The translations under genes and the position numbers were made by a program. Below the pieces are notes generated by a model that saw only the letters and a list, made by a program, of their open reading frames with translations, did no database searches and had not been told where the DNA came from. From assembly GCF_905196875.1 (NCBI RefSeq), contig NZ_CAJJWO010000080.1, positions 1-23,344 of the forward strand: a DNA stretch of 23,344 bases, read 5' to 3'. The DNA comes from an uncultured Parabacteroides sp. GTDB taxonomy: Bacteria; Bacteroidota; Bacteroidia; Bacteroidales; Tannerellaceae. Position 1 is the stretch's first letter; each line of letters starts with the position of its first letter. Positions 1 through 6,881 of the stretch are shown here, piece by piece.

Positions 1-65
1 CTTCACGCACCAGCGTGAAGTTCAAACCTGGTAAGGTATTACTGAAGGTTTTGAACGAGGTGAAG
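1..65. repeat. Nested inverted repeats at window edge
   Basis: Bases 1-20 form a perfect hairpin, with an 8-bp stem CTTCACGC/GCGTGAAG and a 4-base loop. Around it, TTCAAACCT (21-29) pairs imperfectly with AGGTTTTGAA (46-55), and CTTCAC (1-6) can also pair with GTGAAG (60-65). No ORF or terminal T-run is present. It resembles the dispersed intergenic repeats rich in gtgaagg found in Bacteroidales, but copies elsewhere cannot be seen here. Function is unknown. Confidence 0.5.
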
Positions 66-99
66 GGGTAAAAGAAGGGGATATATATAATCATTATAA

Positions 100-155
100 G
101 ACTATAGTGTTGCCTACATTAGCACTACTATACTAAGTAGGTTATCACTATAGTC
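100..155. repeat. Long imperfect inverted repeat upstream of the araC operator
   Basis: The left arm (100-122) begins GACTATAGTG and ends CCTACATTAG. The right arm (133-155) begins CTAAGTAGG and ends CACTATAGTC. They are complementary except for about three positions and one bulge, around a 10-base loop. Neither side carries a run of T, so it is a poor intrinsic terminator candidate. It could be a protein-binding palindrome, a mobile-repeat relic or an mRNA stem of a gene to the left of the window. Confidence 0.5.
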
Positions 156-194
156 CTATATACCTTAACACCACTGTCTAAAAAGTATTTGCTT

Positions 195-236
195 AAAATA
201 GCAAATCATTGCCTATTTTGTGGATTATTATTGCTT
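195..236 (+). promoter_or_regulatory. 42-bp operator copy 1, upstream of araC
   Basis: This is one of three 42-bp near-identical elements in the window, with others at 6650-6691 and 21918-21959. It starts AAAATAGCAAAT and ends GTGGATTATTATTGCTT; all three share both ends and the same internal length. On the minus strand it shows two similar half-sites, AAGCAATAAT and AGGCAATGAT, 22 bp apart. That is the two-helical-turn spacing expected of AraC-family sites. It ends 32 bp before the araC start, so it could overlap araC's own promoter. Unlike the other two copies, it has no TAnnTTTG box 19 bp beyond its AAAATAGC edge. An extra inverted ATTTGCT at 187-193 is unique to this copy. Confidence 0.65.
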
Positions 237-268
237 CCTTTACAGCATTCAATCGATAATTACGAATT

Positions 269-1159
269 ATGGCGAAAGTAGAACTAGGTTTTTCCGGCGA
301 ACGTTTCATCTATCTACCGATCCCAATGATCAATCTGATGGAAAACAGTCCTCTGACAGGTGACCTCTATCTTTATTCAATGGGCTTTTTCGCACGTGCC
401 GCCCATCACTACATCAACCGTCCCGAGGGATGCGATGAGTATCTGTTTATTTATTGTAAAGACGGACGGGGCTGGGTCGAACTGTATGGAAAACGGAAAA
501 TGCTGGAAGCGAACCAATTCATCATATTACCACGTAACATCCCGCACGCTTACGGGGCAGACGAAGCAGATCCCTGGACCATTTACTGGCTACATTTCAG
601 AGGAGTCAAGGCCCCTCTTTTCTCCGACCGTTTCGATAAGCCGACAGATGTGCCGCCCTCTGCCCAGTCGCGGATAGAGGAGCGGATCGACTTGTTCGAA
701 GAGATGTTCAATACCCTGAACGAGAGTACGGATATGGATCATATGCATTATGCGAATCTATGCTTCGCTCATTTTCTGGGGTCGTTCTTGTTTATCAATA
801 TCTACCGTAACTGTTTCCGGCAGAAGGAGTACTCGGAAAATATCATCAACCGGGTAGTACATTTCATGAACGATAATATCGAATCGAACCTGAAGCTCGC
901 CGACTTCGCCGACTTTTGCGGGTATTCGGAGTCGTATTTCTACCGCAAGTTCGTGAAAGAGATCGGACATTCCCCTATGGATTATTTCACCCGCCTGAAA
1001 ATAGACAAAGCCTGCAAGCTCCTGATCCGGACAGATATGAAGGTGAATCAGATAGCTCGCAAGCTCGGCTTTAAAGAGTCTCAATATTTCTCCCGTACGT
1101 TCTCCAATGTGATGGGGCTTTCACCGCTGGAGTTCAGGAAGCAGAATTTCAAGCTATGA
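269..1159 (+). CDS. AraC-family transcriptional regulator
   Basis: This 296-residue protein is a one-component sugar-responsive activator by family. Residues about 54-111 are a cupin-like ligand-binding region, including the stretch around FIILPRNIPHAYG and YWLHFRG. Residues about 195-293 form the double helix-turn-helix DNA-binding domain: first HTH around CGYSESYFYRKF, second around QIARKLGFKESQYFSRTF, ending SPLEFRKQ. No membrane segment is visible, so it should be cytoplasmic, unlike hybrid two-component PUL regulators. The ATG at 269 fits the full cupin domain. It is the only plus-strand gene and converges on the GH38 gene, with 26 bp between the stops. Its likely binding sites are the three 42-bp elements, one of which precedes it and suggests autoregulation. 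That link is inference; the ligand is unknown. A decayed partial copy lies at 6713-6867. Confidence 0.93.
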   Translation: MAKVELGFSGERFIYLPIPMINLMENSPLTGDLYLYSMGFFARAAHHYINRPEGCDEYLFIYCKDGRGWVELYGKRKMLEANQFIILPRNIPHAYGADEADPWTIYWLHFRGVKAPLFSDRFDKPTDVPPSAQSRIEERIDLFEEMFNTLNESTDMDHMHYANLCFAHFLGSFLFINIYRNCFRQKEYSENIINRVVHFMNDNIESNLKLADFADFCGYSESYFYRKFVKEIGHSPMDYFTRLKIDKACKLLIRTDMKVNQIARKLGFKESQYFSRTFSNVMGLSPLEFRKQNFKL

Positions 1160-1185
1160 CAATAGAGATTATTATTCTTCCGTAT

Positions 1186-4083
1186 TCAATATTTTAGCTT
1201 TAATGTTATTTGCCCGTAAGGCTTCATCGTAAACTCGCCGCCGGTCGGCTTCGCAGGAATCTCTTCGCGCTCGCAGATCATGATACTTGCCGGGGCGGCT
1301 TTCGGGAATGAGAGTTTTACCGGTTCTTCTTTATCCGAGAGGGAACGGAGCCGGACGATCAGTTCATTATCTTTGTCCGTACTTTTCAGGATCGTTGTAT
1401 ATACGCGCTCGTTGTCGATAGCTACAACGGGGTTGATTGTCGGAGCTTTATCGGCGGTTGCATATACCAGGGGCTGTGATTGTTCGAGGCCGAAGCGGTT
1501 GGCTTCCACCACATCGTAGGCTTCGTGCGGGTACAGGCGATAGCGGAAACGGACCGGGCCGTCCTGCGTCAACGGGAAATTGGTATGCCAGTGGTTATTC
1601 ATAACCCAGGAGTAGATAGTCGAACTCGGTTCCAGCTTGGTGACCCAGTTGCCTTGTCCGCCCCAGCCCATCGAGATATTGGCATATCTGTCGCCATATT
1701 CAAACAACGGAGCATCCAGCGAACACCAGGTAACGCCGTGCGTGGCATTCGAAACGTCCAGCCACCGCTGCATCGCCAGCCAGTTCCGGTTACCCTGCGG
1801 CCACTGGTCTTTTTCCACTTCCATCACGCCCCAAGGGATATCGACACGTGTTTTCGAATCAGGCAGGTTGAAATCAAAGCCAAAATGAATACCGTCTTTC
1901 TCCACTAAAGGTAATTTATCGACGATATTGGAGATTTCCACCCAGGGTTGTCCTGCCTGCAAACGGACAGAGCGGGAAACGCTACGACATCCGGTCGCTT
2001 TCGAGATAACACGCAATTCTACCGCCAGCGGTCCTTCCTCGACAACAGAGATGGATTGTACCGTATCTGCACGGGGGACATCGACATTGGCAGGTAGCCA
2101 GGAGAATGTATTCGCACCCTGGCTGACATAGTTATATTCCGAACCGTTCTTCGTCAGGTAAACGATATTACCCGTCGCCGGGTCCAGGCGCACTGTCAGA
2201 TATTCATTCTCAAGGGTGTTACCGTTTATCCGGCAACGGCTGGACAAGCTGCATTTCCCTTCTACGACCCGGTAATGACGAGAACCCAGAGCCGGTACAT
2301 CTGAGGCATAAAACAATAATTCGCCGGACGACAGGCGTTGCGAAAGAACCTCCTCACCATCCGGACCGACCACTTTGTCTCCTTTCTGGCTTTCTTTGGG
2401 AGATAAGGTGATCACACCGCTTTTTGGCCAGGTATGGGTATTGAATACGGCAATACCTCCGTTCGACGGGCCCTCCTTCGGTCCCAGGGCACCGTCAGAT
2501 TTATCGGTTGCGGGGGCGAGCGATTCGTCCAGCATATCTATCGAACGGTCTTCGGCTTCATGGAAATAGGATTGTTTTACTTTCCAGATAGCGTCCTGAA
2601 AATAAGGTTCGGTGGGGTTTTCGAAGCACCAGGTATGTTCCGATCCGAGTAGGATGTACCGCCAGGCTTCGTCGAAGTCGTTACGGGGAGCCTTCGTTCC
2701 GTCGGCCAGCATGGACCAGAGGGTTTCCGCCTGCAACAGTCTTTCCTTGGCATTCCGGTTCATGGCAGTCAGGCCGGCGGCGGTTCCCAGACCGTCCGTC
2801 CAGTATTCGGTGTAGTCGCCAGTAACGACCGGTAACCGGTCGCCATACTTTTCCTCGATCATCGACATGATTTCGTGACCGCCGCATATCTTTATTTTCG
2901 GGTAAGCGTATTTCTCGTTCCAGGCCTTTACGGCATAAGGGATATCAGCATCCAACGGACAGTTGTCCCACAGCGTCCAGGAGAAGACGGCAAAATCGTA
3001 CGGGTAGTTTTCCGCTTCCATCTCTGCCAGCTTCCGGGTGAAATCGACATCGGCTTCTCCGGTCCGGATCACTGCCGGTACTTTTTCAGGGTCACGCTGT
3101 CCGAACCAGGGACGTCCGGTCGTTCCTCCTTTTCCCATACTACCGCTGTTAGCATATCCTCCGGGCTGGAAGAACAGGACTTTCGATTCGCCGTCCGGCC
3201 CGATCCACCAGAACGGTTTCCCGTCCATATCATACTTATGTGCATTTCCGGCCCGATCCGAGTTCGGCCAGGAGATGATATATTTCACACCTTCCTGGGC
3301 CATTACCGGAATCAGTCCCCAGGAAATTCCAGGTATATCGAATTGCTGGAAGACATCCGAGGGCACTCCGCTCAGGCGTTGTATCTCACGGGTAAATTTA
3401 AAGACATGGAACAGCTCCTCATCGGCACAGGTGCTGGTATTCAGATTCAGATAGCTGGCATCCACACATAGCTGGCCTTTCTTCACGGCTTCTACAAGCG
3501 CCTCCCTTCTTTCCGGTTCCGACTGCCACAATCGTTCCAGGGGCCAGCCAATCTCCGGGTTCCAGACATACCGCGAACCTTCCGGATGATTCTTCGTCTC
3601 TTCGGCCAGCCTGACACCTTCTATGATATTTGTCTTATGCAGCCGCTCTACGTTTTTATGTGTATTCGTATAGCCGATATCGACATGTGAGTGGTTGTAC
3701 AGATACACATTCCAGTGGCGCATGGGGGATATACTCACCTTCTGCTTTTCCTTTTTACCGGCACTACTGAGCACAAAAGTCACTTCCGATTTCTTTTCGA
3801 CAGGCACAGTCGGAGGTAGAAGGACATCGACCTCCGCCGAGTCTTTCGCATTCAATACAAAAAGATTCTTTTCGGTTTTCCCCCTGGCTATAACTTCTAC
3901 CGAGAAATCGCCTTTCAGTTCCTCCCCTTTCAACCGGACTGTCACAATACGTCCGGGATTTCCGTCTGCCCTGTAGCCGTAGAGAGGACGCACTACATAA
4001 TCGACTGTAGATGGAACAACATCTGCATAAATCACAGAAGATAATACGGAAGCAAACAAACAATAAGCTATTCTCTTTTTCAT
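1186..4083 (-). CDS. Exported GH38-family alpha-mannosidase-like glycoside hydrolase
   Basis: The 965-residue protein starts with a signal peptide (MKKRIAYCLFASVLSS...), so it is periplasmic or surface-exposed. The chosen ATG at 4083 is the one that gives this peptide; in-frame upstream TTG (4119) and ATG (4113) would bury it. GH38 enzymes hydrolyse alpha-mannosides using a zinc ion. Candidate zinc ligands are H133 and D135 in HSHVDIGYT, D249 in FDIPGISWG (also the expected nucleophile) and H483 in GSEHTW. About residues 20-120 are a beta-rich N-terminal region, and from about 540 onward lies the GH38-type C-terminal beta region. It is the last gene of the GH97-lipoprotein-GH38 group and converges with araC. 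A possible own promoter is at 4136-4166. GH38-like proteins in Bacteroidales are often untested, so alpha-mannoside as substrate is only the family default. Confidence 0.85.
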   Translation of the reverse strand: MKKRIAYCLFASVLSSVIYADVVPSTVDYVVRPLYGYRADGNPGRIVTVRLKGEELKGDFSVEVIARGKTEKNLFVLNAKDSAEVDVLLPPTVPVEKKSEVTFVLSSAGKKEKQKVSISPMRHWNVYLYNHSHVDIGYTNTHKNVERLHKTNIIEGVRLAEETKNHPEGSRYVWNPEIGWPLERLWQSEPERREALVEAVKKGQLCVDASYLNLNTSTCADEELFHVFKFTREIQRLSGVPSDVFQQFDIPGISWGLIPVMAQEGVKYIISWPNSDRAGNAHKYDMDGKPFWWIGPDGESKVLFFQPGGYANSGSMGKGGTTGRPWFGQRDPEKVPAVIRTGEADVDFTRKLAEMEAENYPYDFAVFSWTLWDNCPLDADIPYAVKAWNEKYAYPKIKICGGHEIMSMIEEKYGDRLPVVTGDYTEYWTDGLGTAAGLTAMNRNAKERLLQAETLWSMLADGTKAPRNDFDEAWRYILLGSEHTWCFENPTEPYFQDAIWKVKQSYFHEAEDRSIDMLDESLAPATDKSDGALGPKEGPSNGGIAVFNTHTWPKSGVITLSPKESQKGDKVVGPDGEEVLSQRLSSGELLFYASDVPALGSRHYRVVEGKCSLSSRCRINGNTLENEYLTVRLDPATGNIVYLTKNGSEYNYVSQGANTFSWLPANVDVPRADTVQSISVVEEGPLAVELRVISKATGCRSVSRSVRLQAGQPWVEISNIVDKLPLVEKDGIHFGFDFNLPDSKTRVDIPWGVMEVEKDQWPQGNRNWLAMQRWLDVSNATHGVTWCSLDAPLFEYGDRYANISMGWGGQGNWVTKLEPSSTIYSWVMNNHWHTNFPLTQDGPVRFRYRLYPHEAYDVVEANRFGLEQSQPLVYATADKAPTINPVVAIDNERVYTTILKSTDKDNELIVRLRSLSDKEEPVKLSFPKAAPASIMICEREEIPAKPTGGEFTMKPYGQITLKLKY

Positions 4084-4135
4084 CGTATTCAATTTAAAAT
4101 TAACGACATTCATTGCCAATAATTAGTTCTGCATA

Positions 4136-4166
4136 CAAATAAACCTATCTTTTATTTCCCCACCAA
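4136..4166 (-). promoter_or_regulatory. Possible promoter of the GH38 gene
   Basis: On the minus strand, TTTATTTG (4143-4136) matches the Bacteroidetes -7 consensus TAnnTTTG at all but one base. It is preceded at 20 bp by TTG (4166-4164), the usual -33 core and spacing. It lies 52 bp before the GH38 ATG, within the 146-bp gap after the lipoprotein gene. The GH38 gene could therefore have its own promoter as well as read-through from GH97. Confidence 0.35.
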
Positions 4167-4186
4167 TGGACTTTTTAATGGTTTCT

Positions 4187-4211
4187 TTGCAATATCTTCT
4201 GATTATTGCAA
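4187..4211. repeat. Palindrome between lipoprotein and GH38 genes
   Basis: TTGCAATA (4187-4194) and TATTGCAA (4204-4211) are perfect inverted arms around 9 bases. It sits just beyond the lipoprotein stop and about 20 bp upstream of the GH38 promoter candidate. It could be an operator or a weak transcript-end hairpin; there is no clean T-run. The GCAATAAT core also occurs in the 42-bp element half-site, but the rest of that element is absent. Confidence 0.35.
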
Positions 4212-4229
4212 CTTTATCTTTCATAAAAC

Positions 4230-4601
4230 TCAGACAAGCCCTCCCTGGCTCTTGTTTTGTCTCTGGTAGTTTATTACTAAATCTCCTTTTTTCAACACCA
4301 AATTCTCAGTCGTAAGTTCCTCTATCTGCAATGTATCCGAAAAAGAAATAGTCTGATGGTTACCTATACTTTTACCCGACAACACCAGCTTGTCTCCTTT
4401 TTTCTCCCAAAACTCGTATTGCATGGTAGCCATATTGATGGAAGTAGCCTTTCCCCCATTCTCTAACGTAACACCCTGTACCATTTCAGGCATACCGGGG
4501 ACAGGCTCAACCCAAGAACCTTCAATCTGTACACTACTGCAAGCAGTCAAAACAATTGTAATAAAAAGAGTAAACACACCTTTTGATACATTCATCATCA
4601 T
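4230..4601 (-). CDS. Small lipocalin-like lipoprotein
   Basis: This 123-residue protein has an N-terminal hydrophobic segment ending in the lipobox LTAC (Cys at about residue 21), so it is a predicted lipoprotein. The mature part (GSWVEPVPGMPEMVQG ... SINMATMQYEFWEKKGDKLVLSGKSIG) resembles the small lipocalin-like proteins of Bacteroides (Lipocalin_3-type family, from memory). These have a short beta-barrel or half-barrel, and their role is not established. Three consecutive ATG codons (4601, 4598, 4595) make the exact start uncertain. It starts 54 bp after the GH97 stop, so cotranscription is likely. A binding or chaperone role for released sugars is possible, but nothing in the sequence proves it. 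Confidence 0.75.
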   Translation of the reverse strand: MMMNVSKGVFTLFITIVLTACSSVQIEGSWVEPVPGMPEMVQGVTLENGGKATSINMATMQYEFWEKKGDKLVLSGKSIGNHQTISFSDTLQIEELTTENLVLKKGDLVINYQRQNKSQGGLV

Positions 4602-4655
4602 TACATCATATTTAATAAATTCAACTTTAAAGCATTTCGAAATGTTTCATGCATA

Positions 4656-6578
4656 TTATCTTTTCCTGAACAGAAGACAAGCCCCACCACCGGGAGCCAG
4701 TTTTAATCTCAAAGTATCTGATTTTGTGACCTTCTTTTGAGAGACCTTCAGTGTCTCGCGATTCGTCAGATAGTGGGCATCATCGGCGTCTTCCATAATC
4801 TGAGCATCATAAGAATCTTCATTAAGGAAAGAAAGAGGCAAATCAATTGTCCGTCCCGATTCATTGGTAGCTGCTGCTACCAGAATCACATCATCCGTCT
4901 GCCGCATCATCACAATATACTCTCCGATCCCTCCTGCCAGTGTACGGCTTTCTTTCCAGGGCATTTTCTGTGCAGAAAGAAAACCGAGTAATGCCGGATA
5001 TTTTTTATAATACTCCGGAATATCCGGTAAGATCGTCGCACCGGAAAAAACAATTAATGTACGGGCCGCTTCTGAAACCAAAGTAGACGGTACCGGCTGG
5101 TTTTCGTCAACACGAGTCGTATTGCCTTGGCGAAGATCGAACATGCCATTATTCATATCTATAGGACCGGCCACCATATTGACAAACACGGTCGTACAAA
5201 AAGTTGTCGGGGTAAATACACGGTGTGCATCCAGCTGTGCATGGCAGAACTCACGTGTCACGGCATTCGGCCAGGTACGCATCTGCCCGTAGGGATGAAC
5301 CGGACCGTCATGAAAATCGACCAGCAAATGATTCTCCGCACAAAGTCTTGTTATTTTCTGTGTCCACAGGTTTTTCTCTTCCATAGTTCCACGCATAAAA
5401 CCGTATTTCACACCGGCTGCCCCCCAGTCGCCATACTGTTTCAACGTTTCTTCTATCGGGAATTTACGTCCACCCACATCATTCAGATACAGCCATATAC
5501 CGACACCTTTCTCCTTCCCATAAGCCAACAGGCGTTGTACATCCTTTGCTTTATCTCCTTTGGTCGGATCCGACTCCGATTCAAATTCGGGACCATACCA
5601 ATTAGCATCCAGTACCAAATATTTAAAACCCTCTTCGGCTGCAAAGTCAACCATTCTTACCCAGGAAGGATACGACATCGAATAGGTAAACCCATCCCAT
5701 ATAGCCCCGTCGATACGCCAGTCCCAGACAGCAACACCAGGCTTCACCCACGAGAAGTCCATACCCGGTGCCGGATCGGGATTCAGCAATTCCAACAAAT
5801 GGCTATCCACCAGCATACCTGGAGTTTTACCTGCCATGACAACCCTCCAAGCTGAAATAAAACCACCTTTCAACTGTCTGAACACACCCGGAGAAGAAGC
5901 GACTGTAAATGAACATTCACCTTTACGGGAAGCCAGACGCAACGGATCACCCTCTGTCAGACAGGCCTCATGTACATTCAGATACAAACTATCAGAAACT
6001 CTCAATGTCACATTCGACGGACGAACCGCATCGACCTCACTTAAAAGGATCGGTCCATAATTTTCATGTTCTCCGTTATAAAACCAGGCAGTAGGGTCCA
6101 CTACATAATTATATTGTGTCAATTCACACTCGGCTGCTTCATCCACCCCTTCCGGGATAAGATAACGGAAAGCCAGTCCGTCATCGTAAAGACGGAACTC
6201 GACAGTCAAACAATTTACTCCGGATTGTTTGTCCCTATTTTCCAGCAAAAGAGTGAGCTGGTTATATTTGTCAGGTACAACAGCACGTTTGCCCCAAACG
6301 GGATGCCATTCACTATCCACATTCATCTTTTCTTCCTTTGCGACACTCCAACCGGTTGCCGGAAATTCCTTGCCGTCTTTCAAACGGTATCCCAGACGGG
6401 ATGAGTCAATTACCATCTCATCTCCGGCATAAAAGCGATAGATAAGATCACCTTTATCCGACTGCCCGACCTTTACAGACAAACTGCCATCCGGAGATTG
6501 TAATACATACTTATTCTCCCCATAAGCCGCAACTACCAATGAAATGAATACTGCAAATATTAAATATTTCCTTTTCAT
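4656..6578 (-). CDS. GH97 glycoside hydrolase, inverting-type active site
   Basis: The 640-residue protein starts with signal peptide MKRKYLIFAVFISLVVAAYG and is probably periplasmic. An alternative ATG at 6590 would only add four residues. The domain order is that of GH97: N-terminal beta-sandwich (about 22-270), catalytic TIM barrel (about 280-540) and C-terminal beta domain. GH97 enzymes are alpha-glucosidases or alpha-galactosidases, calcium-dependent in characterised members. Retaining members use an Asp in a VKVDF-type motif; here the corresponding stretch is GVKYGF, with Gly at residue 393, so that nucleophile is absent. Candidate acid/base residues are E443 (VTREF), E493 (VDENQ) and E522 (DIPEYY). 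An inverting mechanism is therefore more likely, but the sugar specificity is open. It is first in the group with the lipoprotein and GH38, behind operator copy 2. Confidence 0.9.
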   Translation of the reverse strand: MKRKYLIFAVFISLVVAAYGENKYVLQSPDGSLSVKVGQSDKGDLIYRFYAGDEMVIDSSRLGYRLKDGKEFPATGWSVAKEEKMNVDSEWHPVWGKRAVVPDKYNQLTLLLENRDKQSGVNCLTVEFRLYDDGLAFRYLIPEGVDEAAECELTQYNYVVDPTAWFYNGEHENYGPILLSEVDAVRPSNVTLRVSDSLYLNVHEACLTEGDPLRLASRKGECSFTVASSPGVFRQLKGGFISAWRVVMAGKTPGMLVDSHLLELLNPDPAPGMDFSWVKPGVAVWDWRIDGAIWDGFTYSMSYPSWVRMVDFAAEEGFKYLVLDANWYGPEFESESDPTKGDKAKDVQRLLAYGKEKGVGIWLYLNDVGGRKFPIEETLKQYGDWGAAGVKYGFMRGTMEEKNLWTQKITRLCAENHLLVDFHDGPVHPYGQMRTWPNAVTREFCHAQLDAHRVFTPTTFCTTVFVNMVAGPIDMNNGMFDLRQGNTTRVDENQPVPSTLVSEAARTLIVFSGATILPDIPEYYKKYPALLGFLSAQKMPWKESRTLAGGIGEYIVMMRQTDDVILVAAATNESGRTIDLPLSFLNEDSYDAQIMEDADDAHYLTNRETLKVSQKKVTKSDTLRLKLAPGGGACLLFRKR

Positions 6579-6622
6579 AATACGATCCATCCTTTATTGT
6601 TGGACACAATTTAAGTCAGTTA

Positions 6623-6630
6623 CAAATATA
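6623..6630 (-). promoter_or_regulatory. GH97 promoter -7 box (TATATTTG)
   Basis: The minus strand reads TATATTTG, a full match to TAnnTTTG, 44 bp upstream of the GH97 ATG. The surrounding 14 bases (GTTACAAATATAAA on the plus strand) are identical to those at the 19857-21848 gene's promoter. The 42-bp element begins exactly 19 bp further upstream in both cases. There is no good -33 box at the usual distance, as expected for an activator-dependent promoter. Confidence 0.65.
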
Positions 6631-6649
6631 AAGTCCTACCTACCTATAA

Positions 6650-6691
6650 AAAATAGCAAATTCTTGTCTTATTTGTGGATTATTATTGCTT
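6650..6691 (-). promoter_or_regulatory. 42-bp operator copy 2, upstream of GH97
   Basis: This copy starts AAAATAGCAAAT and ends TTTGTGGATTATTATTGCTT in plus-strand coordinates. It matches copies 1 and 3 over both ends with the same total length. Relative to GH97 its AAAATAGC edge is promoter-proximal, 19 bp before the -7 box. The minus-strand half-sites are AAGCAATAAT and the weaker AGACAAGAAT. It is probably an AraC-family activator site for the GH97-lipoprotein-GH38 transcript. On its other side lies the araC remnant, mirroring the arrangement at copy 1. Confidence 0.7.
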
Positions 6692-6712
6692 ATTTTATGC
6701 TGTAAATAGCTA

Positions 6713-6867
6713 GGATCATATGCATTACCCTGATCCACACAGATATGGAGGTAAATCAGATCGCTCACAAGCTTGGCTTTAAAGAGTCTCAATATTTCTC
6801 ACAGACATTCTCCAATGTGATAAGATTTTCTCCGCTGGAGTTCAGGAAACAGAATTTCAAGTCATAA
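6713..6867 (+). pseudogene. Decayed, internally deleted copy of the araC gene
   Basis: Bases 6730-6867 align without gaps to the last 138 bases of araC (1022-1159), with about 118 identical by hand count. They translate to a C-terminal HTH fragment (EVNQIAHKLGFKESQYFS...SPLEFRKQNFKS, stop). Directly upstream, 6713-6727 (GGATCATATGCATTA) is identical to araC 736-750. The copy therefore lacks 271 bases between these blocks, which breaks the frame, and nearly everything before. It carries operator copy 2 upstream, as araC carries copy 1. It is not expected to make a functional regulator. The 303-bp gap between GH97 and the next gene holds only this remnant, the operator and the promoter. Confidence 0.85.
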
Positions 6868-6881
6868 AACCTGTTGTCGAA

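Noticed and set aside
160..195. A leftward promoter driven by operator copy 1
   Set aside because: No TAnnTTTG box occurs at the 19-bp distance seen at the other two copies.
758..1084. Minus-strand ORF inside araC, and many similar long antisense ORFs inside the GH, susC and GH3 genes
   Set aside because: These are shadows of well-supported coding frames without domain motifs or promoters.
1160..1185. Bidirectional terminator between the convergent araC and GH38 genes
   Set aside because: The 26 bases are AT-rich but contain no stem of useful length.
4175..4213. A fourth 42-bp operator copy before the GH38 gene
   Set aside because: Only an 8-base GCAATAAT core matches; the ends, length and distance to the -7 box do not.
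6730..6867. A possible small functional HTH protein encoded by the araC fragment
   Set aside because: It covers only the last helices of the second HTH, has no good start and is frame-broken from the upstream block, so it is called a pseudogene.
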